Below are positions 49,013 through 57,438 of a stretch of 64,000 nt of DNA, piece by piece; position 1 is the stretch's first letter, and each line of letters opens with the position of its first letter. This stretch comes from SpSt-1165 sp964391725 (GTDB lineage: Bacteria; Chloroflexota; Anaerolineae; Anaerolineales; Anaerolineaceae). Both the position numbers and the translations under genes were made by a program. Under the pieces are notes generated by a model that saw only the letters and a program-made list of their open reading frames with translations, ran no database searches and was not told the origin of the DNA. The DNA is taken from contig CAYMNB010000010.1 in NCBI GenBank assembly GCA_964391725.1, positions 1 through 64,000 on the forward strand. Reading direction: 5' to 3'.

Positions 49013-50128
49013 ATGCAAGTGCCATTTCTAGATCTCAACGCCCAATATCGCTCCATCAAAACTGAAGTAGACGCTGCTATTCAAACTGTGCTTGATACAA
49101 GTGCCTTCATTCTGGGTCCGGCTGTTACCGAGTTTGAAAATCATTTCGCGCAATTCATCGGTGTCAATCATGCCGTTGGCGTTGATAGCGGCACACAGGC
49201 GATAGAACTGGCCTTGCGGGCAGCTGATCTTCAGCCCGGTGATGAGGTAATCGCACCAGCCAACACCTTCATTGCATCAGTGCTGCCTGTCAGCCGATTG
49301 GGGGCAAAACCGGTTTTTGTTGAGATCAACCCGCAAACATACAATCTTGATATCAACCGCTTGGAATCTGCCATCACACCCAAAACACGTGTGATTCTAC
49401 CGGTCCACCTCTACGGGCAGCCGGTGACAGAAATGGAACGGATTCTTGAGATCGCCAACAATCATCATCTGGTGGTCATTGAAGATGCTGCCCAGGCACA
49501 TGGCGCTTTATACAAAGGAAAACGCGTCGGCAGTTTTGGCAAAGCAGCTGCCTTTAGCTTTTATCCTGGAAAGAATCTTGGCGCTTATGGCGATGGCGGC
49601 ATGGTCGTCACCAATGATGATGATGTTGCAGAAAAGATCCGCCAGTTGAGAAACTATGGGCAAACCAAAAAATACCATCATGAAGAACTGGGCTTTAACC
49701 ACCGTCTTGATTCCATCCAGGCGGCGGTGTTGGACATCAAATTAAAATACCTGGACCAATGGAACGAAGCCCGCCGGAAGCATGCCGAACAGTATATTCA
49801 AAAACTGGGGGATATCGAGGAAGTTATCTTACCGACCATACCCGCTGAAGTTGAGCCTGTCTGGCATATCTTTGCAATCCGGGCGAAATACCGTGATGCA
49901 TTGCAAGCATACCTGCAAGAATATGGCGTTTCCACTGGCATCCACTATCCCATTCCCATCCATCTTCAAAAATCCTATCGAAATCTGGAATATGAAAACG
50001 GCGACTTCCCGCTGACTGAAACAATCGCCGAAGAATTACTGTCGCTGCCCATGTATGCAGAACTTTCGGATGAACAAATTGATTTCGTCTGCGAAAAAAT
50101 CCAACAATTTTACGCTGAACATAATTAG
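49013..50128 (+). CDS. DegT/DnrJ/EryC1 PLP-dependent sugar aminotransferase
   Basis: Fold-type I aminotransferase of 371 aa: VPFLDLNAQYRSIK start, VGVDSGTQAIELAL, IEDAAQAHGA, the PLP Schiff-base Lys in AFSFYPGKNLGAYGDGG, RNYGQTKKYHHEELGFNHRLD and GVSTGIHYPIPIHLQ. It belongs to the WbpE/WecE/ArnB class that transaminates keto-nucleotide sugars. The frame is open from 48968, but ATG 49013 gives the usual N-terminus. Works with the upstream dehydrogenase and probably the acetyltransferase at 37807. Confidence 0.9.
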   Translation: MQVPFLDLNAQYRSIKTEVDAAIQTVLDTSAFILGPAVTEFENHFAQFIGVNHAVGVDSGTQAIELALRAADLQPGDEVIAPANTFIASVLPVSRLGAKPVFVEINPQTYNLDINRLESAITPKTRVILPVHLYGQPVTEMERILEIANNHHLVVIEDAAQAHGALYKGKRVGSFGKAAAFSFYPGKNLGAYGDGGMVVTNDDDVAEKIRQLRNYGQTKKYHHEELGFNHRLDSIQAAVLDIKLKYLDQWNEARRKHAEQYIQKLGDIEEVILPTIPAEVEPVWHIFAIRAKYRDALQAYLQEYGVSTGIHYPIPIHLQKSYRNLEYENGDFPLTETIAEELLSLPMYAELSDEQIDFVCEKIQQFYAEHN

Positions 50129-50143
50129 AACAGGAGAAGTAAT

Positions 50144-51424
50144 ATGCAACTGGTAGATTATCTAAACATCCTCAATAGGCGGAAGGGCATCATTTTTGTG
50201 ACACTGATTATTGCCCTCTCCATCATTGCCATTGGCATTACCCAAATTCCACCACAATACACAGCCACCGCCACCATGCGCATACTAACCGCCAGGGCTG
50301 GCGGCGTAGATTATGTAGAATACGACATCGAGTATGCCAAACGGTTGATCGGAACGTATGTGGAAATTGCCAATAGCGATCTGGTTTTGGAACAACTTGC
50401 GAAGGATGTATCTCCCCTTCCCACCATCGATGTTACCGTGATAGAAGACACCGAGTTGTTCACCATCAGCGCCACCGATACCGACCCGGAAGTAGCCAAA
50501 TTCGCTGCCAATAAACTCGCGGAAATATTGATACTTCAAAGCCGTGAAATTTATGGCAGTGAAACCAACATCTTGCTATTAGAACCTGCCAAACAACCAA
50601 CCGAACCTTCTTCTGCTAGCCCGGTTGTGGTACTTGCGCTTGGGCTTGTTTTGGGGCTTGTCGTAGGGATCACCCTGGCGTTTATTTTCGAGAATCTCGA
50701 CACACGCATTTACACGCCGAATGAAATGCGCCTGGCAGCGAAGCTACCGCTCATTGGTGATATTGGGAATAGTTCCTCTGACCATGACATCTTAATCAAT
50801 GACCACATCATGGGAGAAGCATTCCGCCGGCTGCGAACCAACGTGTTTGCACCCAGCCAGCACCAGGAATACCGTTCCTTCCTCATCACCAGCCCCGTGC
50901 CTGATGACGGACGCTCTACCATCACCGCCAACCTGGCAATCATCACCGGCCAATCAGGGCGGAGAGTGATAGTTGTTGATGCTGATTTGCGCAACCCAAT
51001 GCAGCACAAAATCTTCAAGGTTGACAATGAGGTTGGTCTGAACGATGTATTAATAGCCGGCACACCTGTTGAAGATGCCATTCAATCAACTGCCTATCAA
51101 AACGTCGATATCTTACCAAGTGGTGCCGCCCCTCTGAACCCCGAAGCATTGGATTCAACAGAGATGAAAAGTGTTATCAGCCATCTCAGCAATAAATATG
51201 ACGCTGTTCTCATCGACGCCCATTCTTCCTTCTCCGTGACTGACCCTGCGGTCATCGCCCCGAAGGTTGACAGTGTGCTACTGGTTCTACGATATGGTTG
51301 GGATCGCAAGGAAGTATTGCAAGCGACCCTGAACCATCTCGAACTGGTGAACGCCAACATCGTCGGTATCATCGCCAACCGCACCCAGCTGGGCGTAAAT
51401 TACCGGCTGCGCCGACGCGCCTGA
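50144..51424 (+). CDS. Wzz/Wzc-like chain-length regulator with a BY-kinase-like ATPase domain
   Basis: The 426 aa protein joins a Wzz-type membrane domain (helices about 16-36 and 160-182) to a cytoplasmic ATPase resembling bacterial tyrosine kinases. Walker A' VIVVDADLRNP is intact. Walker A reads SPVPDDGRSTITANLAI, with Arg instead of the ATP-binding Lys, and Walker B reads AVLIDAHSS instead of VIxDTPP. The C-terminus ends NYRLRRRA and lacks the Tyr cluster that is autophosphorylated in active kinases. It is probably a chain-length/assembly factor with weak or no kinase activity. Its stop is 70 bases from the polymerase gene, with a stem-loop between. Confidence 0.84.
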   Translation: MQLVDYLNILNRRKGIIFVTLIIALSIIAIGITQIPPQYTATATMRILTARAGGVDYVEYDIEYAKRLIGTYVEIANSDLVLEQLAKDVSPLPTIDVTVIEDTELFTISATDTDPEVAKFAANKLAEILILQSREIYGSETNILLLEPAKQPTEPSSASPVVVLALGLVLGLVVGITLAFIFENLDTRIYTPNEMRLAAKLPLIGDIGNSSSDHDILINDHIMGEAFRRLRTNVFAPSQHQEYRSFLITSPVPDDGRSTITANLAIITGQSGRRVIVVDADLRNPMQHKIFKVDNEVGLNDVLIAGTPVEDAIQSTAYQNVDILPSGAAPLNPEALDSTEMKSVISHLSNKYDAVLIDAHSSFSVTDPAVIAPKVDSVLLVLRYGWDRKEVLQATLNHLELVNANIVGIIANRTQLGVNYRLRRRA

Positions 51425-51437
51425 TCACTGTAATACT

Positions 51438-51470
51438 TTCCTGGTCAGGAGAAAAATTCCTGACCAGGAA
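51438..51470 (+). other. Intercistronic stem-loop between wzz-like and wzy-like genes
   Basis: TTCCTGGTCAGGA (51438-51450) pairs with 51458-51470 around 7 bases, a 13-bp perfect stem. No T-run follows, so it is not a terminator. It could stabilise or process the message and change expression of the downstream polymerase. Confidence 0.6.
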
Positions 51471-51494
51471 CCTGAAACCAGAGAAGAGAGCGTT

Positions 51495-53000
51495 ATGCAA
51501 TTCTCATACTGGAAGAATCAAAACTTTTATATTCTTAGCATTACCGCGATTGCTGCCGTTGCTGTCGGTGTAGCAAGCCTTTTGCTGCCGCCTCAGATGA
51601 TCATAATCGCCGCGGTTGGCATTATCGGCGCGGGCATTGTGTTGAATTACCCTGAGTTCGGCTTCCTGGCGATCCTGGTGTTTCTTTCCTCTGTGCTAAG
51701 CGAGGAATCCATACCAACTGTGCAGGCTGGCCCCGTCCAGGTCTATATCACAGATGTGATTATGTTGTTTTTACTGGTGATAATGCTTGTACGCCTGTTG
51801 GTAGACCCGAATTTCAAACTTGAATTCTCTCCCATGTCTATCCCCCTGTTTGTTTTTTGGGGCTTTGCGCTGCTTTCAACCATCTTGGGCATCCTATCTG
51901 ATAATGTAATCATTGGGCGCGGCTTGCATGAAATGCGCATCGTTTCCTATTATTTGCTTTTCTTCCTGTTCATCCATTTGATCAGAGAAAAGAAACAACT
52001 GGAACGGACCTTGGATTGGCTGTTTCTGTTAGCCACCATTACTGCCGCTGCCACGCTGGCGCAATACATCCTGGGAGACTCCTTCGTCTTCCTGGAAGGC
52101 CGAGTCGAACCATTCTCACCGGAAAACCGGGCAATGGCAAATGTTATCCGTGTAACAGACAATCCTGGTGAGGGGTTGATCACCACAGCCTTTATCGTGC
52201 TGACCATCCGATTATTTCTCTCTCAATTAAAATTCAAAAACTTATACCAACTAATTCAGTGGGGATTACTCGGTGGCGCTATGTTAATCGGTTTCAACCG
52301 CACCCATTGGGCAGTTGCCGCCATTTCACTTGTGATCACCTTCTTTATGACCAACCTGGAACAGCGCAAGAAGATCCTCACCTGGAGCCTTTACCTGCTC
52401 TGGTTATTGCCCATCATCATTCTCCCGGGTCTAATTATGCCAGACAGCCCCTATGGACAATTGATTCAGGCTGCCTTCACCAGGTTCACCAGCCTTTTCA
52501 CCACGCAATCGTATGTCGATCCAACGGAATCTACTATCGTTTGGCGTAACTTTGAATACCTGTACGGGATCCCTCAATTACTAAATCATCCCTTCTTCGG
52601 GCTGGGTATGGGGGCATTATACCGGCCGTTTATCAGCAGTATCGATGGTTATGGAAACATGGGGCCCCATTATACCCACAATGGCCATCTTTGGATTGCT
52701 ATGAAAGGCGGCCTGCTTGCCTGGTTGGCATTAATGGCCTTCTTAATTATTTTTATCGTACAAGGCTTGAAGAAATGGCGGCAGGTAACCGATCCCAGCA
52801 TGCAGAGTTTGGCATTAGGTTTCTCTTTGGTGGGTTTTTCAGTGATCATTGCATCCATTTTGCACCCGATTATCATCACCCTTTTCTGGACACCGTTGCT
52901 GGGTATAATATTCGCCATCAATCATGTCATCTTTAAGCTGTATATTGAGGAAGCAGAAACCCCGCAGCCAGAAGCATTATCAACTGGTTACCAAACCTGA
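51495..53000 (+). CDS. O-antigen ligase/polymerase-like membrane protein (Wzy/WaaL family)
   Basis: A 501 aa polytopic protein with about 10-12 hydrophobic helices. It has the Wzy_C-type features: a large outward loop (about 300-400) with NHPFFGLGMGALYR and the conserved His-containing segment PHYTHNGHLWIAMKGG, known to matter in WaaL/Wzy enzymes. Here, with a flippase and initiating transferase in the same cluster, it most likely polymerises repeat units. No Shine-Dalgarno of standard strength; AGAGAG lies before the ATG. A terminator follows. Confidence 0.85.
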   Translation: MQFSYWKNQNFYILSITAIAAVAVGVASLLLPPQMIIIAAVGIIGAGIVLNYPEFGFLAILVFLSSVLSEESIPTVQAGPVQVYITDVIMLFLLVIMLVRLLVDPNFKLEFSPMSIPLFVFWGFALLSTILGILSDNVIIGRGLHEMRIVSYYLLFFLFIHLIREKKQLERTLDWLFLLATITAAATLAQYILGDSFVFLEGRVEPFSPENRAMANVIRVTDNPGEGLITTAFIVLTIRLFLSQLKFKNLYQLIQWGLLGGAMLIGFNRTHWAVAAISLVITFFMTNLEQRKKILTWSLYLLWLLPIIILPGLIMPDSPYGQLIQAAFTRFTSLFTTQSYVDPTESTIVWRNFEYLYGIPQLLNHPFFGLGMGALYRPFISSIDGYGNMGPHYTHNGHLWIAMKGGLLAWLALMAFLIIFIVQGLKKWRQVTDPSMQSLALGFSLVGFSVIIASILHPIIITLFWTPLLGIIFAINHVIFKLYIEEAETPQPEALSTGYQT

Positions 53001-53024
53001 TTTCCAACAGCGAATATCAAAAAC

Positions 53025-53065
53025 AACAACCTGGATAGTTTAGTAGAATTCAGGTTGTTTTATTT
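53025..53065 (+). terminator. Terminator of the plus-strand exopolysaccharide operon
   Basis: AACAACCTG (53025-53033) pairs with CAGGTTGTT (53051-53059), followed by a T-rich run (TTTATTT). Confidence 0.7.
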
Positions 53066-53076
53066 AAAACAAGTGA

Positions 53077-53085
53077 TGCTACAAT
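53077..53085 (+). promoter_or_regulatory. Extended -10 promoter for the Ser/Thr kinase gene
   Basis: TGCTACAAT, an extended -10 variant, 39 bases before the ATG at 53125, which follows AGGAGAGG. Confidence 0.45.
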
Positions 53086-53124
53086 ACAGATAGTATAAAA
53101 AAACCTTGGCTTCAGGAGAGGTAC

Positions 53125-54642
53125 ATGTCTGAAGGTTCTGCGAACCAAATGACCAAACGCTACCAGGTAATCAAAAAATTGGGTGAAGGCGGCATGGCAA
53201 CAGTTTTCCATGCTTTTGACCATGTCCTGGAACGAGATGTTGCTATCAAGGTCATCAAAGTGGCCAGTGATAGTACCTCCAGCAATGAACACATTATCAA
53301 AAGATTTGAACGCGAAGTTAAAACACTCGCGAAATTGACTCACCCGAATATCGTACATATCCATGATTTTGGGCGCTTTCAAGAAAAACCTTATCTGATC
53401 ATGGAGTATCTACCAGGCGGAACCCTCGAAGACTATCTCGGCAGACAAATCCCTTACCCAAAAGCGTCGCAACTGCTGCTGCCCATCGCTGAAGCGCTTC
53501 ATTATGCCCACCGGCAGAACATACTCCATCGTGATGTAAAACCCGCCAACATCCTTTTTAATGCGGAAAACCACCCATTCCTGACCGATTTCGGCATCGC
53601 CAAAATCCTTAGCACAGACAGCACTCTCCCATCGACCAACCTGACCCAGAGTGGTATGGGCATTGGCACCCCTGAATATATGGCGCCCGAGCAATGGCAC
53701 GGCCAGTTTTCGCAACAATCAGACATTTACTCCCTCGGTATCATTTTCTACGAATTGGTGACAGGACACAAACCATTTGAAGCTGACACCCCCGCCGCCA
53801 TTCTGATGAGACAAATGATGGAAGACCCTCCACATCCTGCAGAATTTGTGGAAAACCTTCCTCCCTCGGTGGCGAGTTTCATGCTGAAAATTCTCGAAAG
53901 AGATGTGGAATTTCGTTTTTCGACCATGGAAGAGGTAGTTAGCGAGTTACGAAACTTTGCCAGTGAAACCCTTGTGGCAACACCGCCCTACAAGACCCAG
54001 TCAGCAGAGGTTGACAACACAAAGGAAGCAAATAAAGCAACAGAAACCTTAAAAGGGAATTCCGAAACGGCGGAATATCCTACCAAAGAGAGCAAGACGC
54101 CAACCACCGTTGCAAAGGTTGCCAAAGGCTTTGGGAACGTGTTCCAACAAGTTTTAATCTCTCTGGTGATCATTGGCATTGTACTGACGATCATCCTGGT
54201 CATCGGCGCTGTGTATGTGTTTGGGCTTTTCAGCAGGCAAGCCATTCAAACAGCTTTCTATGAGGATGTGTATCGCGAAGAGACCTACCGCATCACGCAA
54301 GAGAAATTAAACCAGGATATTGATGAACAGTTAATGCCTTTCTTTGAAGATTTTGCCGATGATATCGACGCCAACCTGGTTTATCCAGACACCCTTGAAC
54401 TCATTCTGTATCGAAATGAAGAGATTTACTATCTGACCACTTTTATTTCTCTACGGAATGGCTACATAGTTTTTTCAGTGGACTCGTTGAATGGAAGATC
54501 GTTACCGTTCGTTCGTGGTGTCTTATCAGCCCAGTTGAATCGGGGCATGAAAAATGTGCTTGACGAAAAAGATATTTATGTCAACCAGATCATTGTGACC
54601 GATGATGCGATTGACTACGGTGTTACGCCTCGCAACCCTTAA
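53125..54642 (+). CDS. Membrane-anchored Ser/Thr protein kinase (PknB-type kinase domain)
   Basis: Hanks-type kinase domain in residues 11-275: glycine loop GEGGMATVFHAFD, Lys in VAIKVI, HRDVKPANILF catalytic loop, DFGIAK, and APEQW. A linker rich in Thr, Glu and Lys leads to one transmembrane helix (about 345-368), and an external domain of about 135 residues follows. It has no PASTA repeats or recognised sensor domain; this tail (ETYRITQEKLNQDIDEQL) is charged and helical. Substrates unknown. Its stop overlaps the convergent transporter gene by 4 bases. Confidence 0.9.
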   Translation: MSEGSANQMTKRYQVIKKLGEGGMATVFHAFDHVLERDVAIKVIKVASDSTSSNEHIIKRFEREVKTLAKLTHPNIVHIHDFGRFQEKPYLIMEYLPGGTLEDYLGRQIPYPKASQLLLPIAEALHYAHRQNILHRDVKPANILFNAENHPFLTDFGIAKILSTDSTLPSTNLTQSGMGIGTPEYMAPEQWHGQFSQQSDIYSLGIIFYELVTGHKPFEADTPAAILMRQMMEDPPHPAEFVENLPPSVASFMLKILERDVEFRFSTMEEVVSELRNFASETLVATPPYKTQSAEVDNTKEANKATETLKGNSETAEYPTKESKTPTTVAKVAKGFGNVFQQVLISLVIIGIVLTIILVIGAVYVFGLFSRQAIQTAFYEDVYREETYRITQEKLNQDIDEQLMPFFEDFADDIDANLVYPDTLELILYRNEEIYYLTTFISLRNGYIVFSVDSLNGRSLPFVRGVLSAQLNRGMKNVLDEKDIYVNQIIVTDDAIDYGVTPRNP

Positions 54643-55550
54643 TTTGTCAAAAGCCAGATCAGTGGTGTCAAGGTCAGAGGGCTTAAAACCGTTCCAACAG
54701 TGATCGCTGCGGTAACAAATTCCGGGTTGGTGTCATACTCAGTCGCCAACACCGTGGCGGTCACCGCACCGGGCATACCAGCCTGAAGAATGATGACCTG
54801 CTGTACCAGACCAGTCATGCCAGCGAGGGAGGACAGCCCCAGCATAATCAACGGCCCTGCCACCAACCGCGCACTGGTGCAGATGAACAAGGCGCGGATA
54901 TTTTCCCGCAAGTTGGCTTTCTGTAAGTGCATGCCCAACAAAACCAACATGGTAGGGATGGCGGCATCTGCCATCAGGTCCACCGCCCTGCCAACCGGCA
55001 AGGGTAGTGACCAGCCAGTAAAATACATTATCACTGCCAGAAGGACGCCATATAGCATTGGAAGTTTCACCAAACTCAGCAGGGAAGTTTTGATATCGGC
55101 TTTGCCCAAAGAAGCAACAATTACTCCAGCGCTGTAAGACATGATGACGGTGATAATCGTCACTACCGTACCATAAGCCAATCCTTCTTCTCCAAACACG
55201 AACAGAGTCACCGGTATGCCCATGTTGCCGGTGTTCAGCAGCATAGCCGGCAGCACCATCGCCATAGTCATCTCGCGGTTGTATCCCAAAGCTTTGCCAA
55301 TCAGGAAAACGAGCAGTGCCACCAAGAGCATGGTGGCAATCGTGATGGCGGCCATTCGCAACAGAGGGATTTCAGGAGTTATGTAACGTTGAATCAAGGT
55401 GAATACAAGCGCCGGGCTGAAAATGTAAAATAAAACCTTGGAAACATGGCGTGCTTCCAAATCAGACTTCCATGCAAGCACATAACCGGCTGCAGCTGCC
55501 AAAAATATCGGCAGGAGGTTCTCAAAAAATATATTCAGGATATCAAGCAT
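54639..55550 (-). CDS. AEC-family permease (auxin efflux carrier-like)
   Basis: 303 aa with about 10 hydrophobic helices and the bile/arsenite/riboflavin-like AEC pattern: ending of helix 1 LPIFLAAAAGYVLAWKS, then MLLNTGNMGIPVTLFVFGEEGL and GMPGAVTATVLATEYDTNPEF near the end, the segment where members bind anionic substrates. AEC permeases move malate, malonate and similar organic anions. Substrate cannot be assigned. The gene is isolated between convergent and divergent neighbours. Confidence 0.86.
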   Translation of the reverse strand: MLDILNIFFENLLPIFLAAAAGYVLAWKSDLEARHVSKVLFYIFSPALVFTLIQRYITPEIPLLRMAAITIATMLLVALLVFLIGKALGYNREMTMAMVLPAMLLNTGNMGIPVTLFVFGEEGLAYGTVVTIITVIMSYSAGVIVASLGKADIKTSLLSLVKLPMLYGVLLAVIMYFTGWSLPLPVGRAVDLMADAAIPTMLVLLGMHLQKANLRENIRALFICTSARLVAGPLIMLGLSSLAGMTGLVQQVIILQAGMPGAVTATVLATEYDTNPEFVTAAITVGTVLSPLTLTPLIWLLTN

Positions 55551-55654
55551 TGCACACTCTTTCTACATTGTATCGATATAACCGCTGTGATGCACCTTGC
55601 GACGCGCCGCAGTCATTATAAACGAAAGAAAAATGCTTTCTTGCCAAAACCTTG

Positions 55655-55663
55655 TGATATAAT
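55655..55663 (+). promoter_or_regulatory. Extended -10 promoter for the ABC-F gene
   Basis: TGATATAAT. The start would be near 55670, leaving a leader of about 115 nt with a small ORF and a hairpin. Confidence 0.55.
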
Positions 55664-55686
55664 GCAACAAAATTCATAGTGAAAAA

Positions 55687-55710
55687 ATGAAAATGACAGA
55701 CATTCAGTAA
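55687..55710 (+). CDS. Possible 7-residue leader peptide
   Basis: An ATG-initiated frame of seven codons (MKMTDIQ) ends in TAA 22 bases before a hairpin. No strong ribosome site. It lies in the leader of an ABC-F gene, where ribosome stalling on short peptides is a known control mechanism. Speculative. Confidence 0.25.
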   Translation: MKMTDIQ

Positions 55711-55732
55711 TCCAACAACAGCATTGTATTAC

Positions 55733-55770
55733 CTCTCTCGCGAAAGAGAGCTGCTTTTCTTGTTCTTGTT
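55733..55770 (+). terminator. Possible attenuator hairpin in the ABC-F leader
   Basis: CTCTCT (55733-55738) pairs with AGAGAG (55745-55750); a T-rich tract follows at 55754-55772 (CTTTTCTTGTTCTTGTTTT). The stem is short and the tract interrupted, so it is a weak terminator candidate placed 16 bases before the GGAG ribosome site. Confidence 0.4.
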
Positions 55771-55785
55771 TTACTGGAGTCACAC

Positions 55786-57435
55786 ATGTTATCTGTCAAT
55801 CGCATCACCAAAACCTACAACCTTGATCTTGTGTTGGATCAAGTTACTTTCTCAATCAAACCTCACGAGCGGGTTGGTTTGATCGGTGTCAATGGATCGG
55901 GAAAATCAACCATCATGCGCATCTTGATAGGTGAGGAAACCGCAGACAGTGGTACTCATCAACTCAGCCCCTATGATTTAACCGTAGGGTACCTATCCCA
56001 GGGGCTGGAAATCCCCGAATCACTATCCATCGGTGCCTATTTGTCTTCGCTTGCTGCCACCACAGAAGATATCGAGGGTAAATTCCAGCGAATAAGCACC
56101 GCTCTGTCAAACGAGCCGGACGACCTTATCCTGCAAAAAGAATATGATCATTTGCTGACCCAACTATCTGCTTCTGTGAGTGCTCAATCCTCGGTGGCTG
56201 AGATACTGCCTGTTTTCGGATTGGATGCCTTTGACGCTGATACGCCGACCGCGCACCTGAGCGGCGGCCAAAAAACCCGCCTGATCCTGGCTGGCATCTT
56301 AATGGCCAATCCTCAGCTTTTGCTGCTGGATGAACCCACCAATCACCTTGACATCAGCATGCTGGAATGGCTGGAAAACTGGCTGAATCGATATCAGGGC
56401 GCGGCTTTGATCGTTTCGCATGACCGCACATTTCTTAACAACACCGTCAATGCCATCCTGCGCATCGATACCCGCTCCCACCAGATAAAACGCTACGAAG
56501 GCAACTACACCACCTATCTTGAGCAGCGCCTCAATGAACAGGAACGTGAATGGCAGAGTTACCAGAACCAGCAGGAAGAGATCGCCCGTTTGACAGCCAG
56601 CGCAGCCCAGGTACGCTCGAAAGCGACCTTCCGAAAAGGAGGAAAGTCCGATGTCAAAGCCGGTACGGATGGATTCACCGCTGGTTTCTTCAAGAACCGC
56701 GCATTGGAAACCATACGACGGGCAAAATCTATCGAGAAACGCGTCGACCGCCTGATGACGGGTGAAGATCACTTCGACAAACCCAAACCTGATTGGGAAA
56801 TGAAGATTGATTTCAGCGAAATTCCAGAAAGCGGCCGCGATGTGTTGGTCCTTGAGAATCTCGTCATTGGTTATCAACAACCCCTTTTGGATGAAATCAA
56901 CCTGATCCTCCGTTATGGACAGCGCTGCGTACTGACAGGTGAGAATGGCAGCGGAAAAACCACCCTCATCAAGACTGTCCTTGGTCAAATGCCTGCGCTG
57001 AAAGGCGGCGTTCGCCTGGGAAGCAATGTAAAAGTCGGTTATATGGCGCAGGAGCAGGAAAACCTGCCACCAGAACTCAATCCTTACGAAACAATGTACC
57101 GTCTGGGCCTCATGAATGAAACCCAGACCCGTTACCATCTGGCAAAATTCCTGTTCAAAGGAGATGAGGTTTTTATTCCCAACCAAAACCTTTCCTATGG
57201 AGAACGGGCGCGACTGACGCTTGCCTGTCTGGTAGCCGATGGCTGTAATTTTTTGCTGCTGGATGAGCCCATCAACCATCTGGATATCCCCTCACGCACA
57301 CAGTTTGAACAAGCACTCTCCGCCTTTCAAGGCACCATCCTGGCAGTCATCCATGACCGCTTCTTTATAGAACGGTTTGCCACCGAAATATGGCAGGTGG
57401 AAAATCACCGCATCAATCAAATAATAGTGGCGTAA
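55786..57435 (+). CDS. ABC-F family ATPase
   Basis: Two ABC domains in 549 aa and no membrane segments: Walker A GVNGSGKST and GENGSGKTT, signatures LSGGQKTRL and LSYGERARL, Walker B LLLLDEPTNHLD and LLLDEPINHLD. The linker between them (about 245-345) is long and basic, as in ribosome-acting members. ABC-F proteins bind the ribosomal E site; some are translation factors and some expel macrolide, lincosamide or pleuromutilin antibiotics. The leader with a small ORF and hairpin favours a drug-inducible resistance type, but the linker sequence alone does not settle it. GGAG precedes the ATG by 6 bases. Confidence 0.9.
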   Translation: MLSVNRITKTYNLDLVLDQVTFSIKPHERVGLIGVNGSGKSTIMRILIGEETADSGTHQLSPYDLTVGYLSQGLEIPESLSIGAYLSSLAATTEDIEGKFQRISTALSNEPDDLILQKEYDHLLTQLSASVSAQSSVAEILPVFGLDAFDADTPTAHLSGGQKTRLILAGILMANPQLLLLDEPTNHLDISMLEWLENWLNRYQGAALIVSHDRTFLNNTVNAILRIDTRSHQIKRYEGNYTTYLEQRLNEQEREWQSYQNQQEEIARLTASAAQVRSKATFRKGGKSDVKAGTDGFTAGFFKNRALETIRRAKSIEKRVDRLMTGEDHFDKPKPDWEMKIDFSEIPESGRDVLVLENLVIGYQQPLLDEINLILRYGQRCVLTGENGSGKTTLIKTVLGQMPALKGGVRLGSNVKVGYMAQEQENLPPELNPYETMYRLGLMNETQTRYHLAKFLFKGDEVFIPNQNLSYGERARLTLACLVADGCNFLLLDEPINHLDIPSRTQFEQALSAFQGTILAVIHDRFFIERFATEIWQVENHRINQIIVA

Positions 57436-57438
57436 AAC

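Noticed and set aside
56299..57279. A 326-codon minus-strand frame inside the ABC-F gene
   Set aside because: Antisense to conserved ABC motifs, no ribosome site and no known domain.
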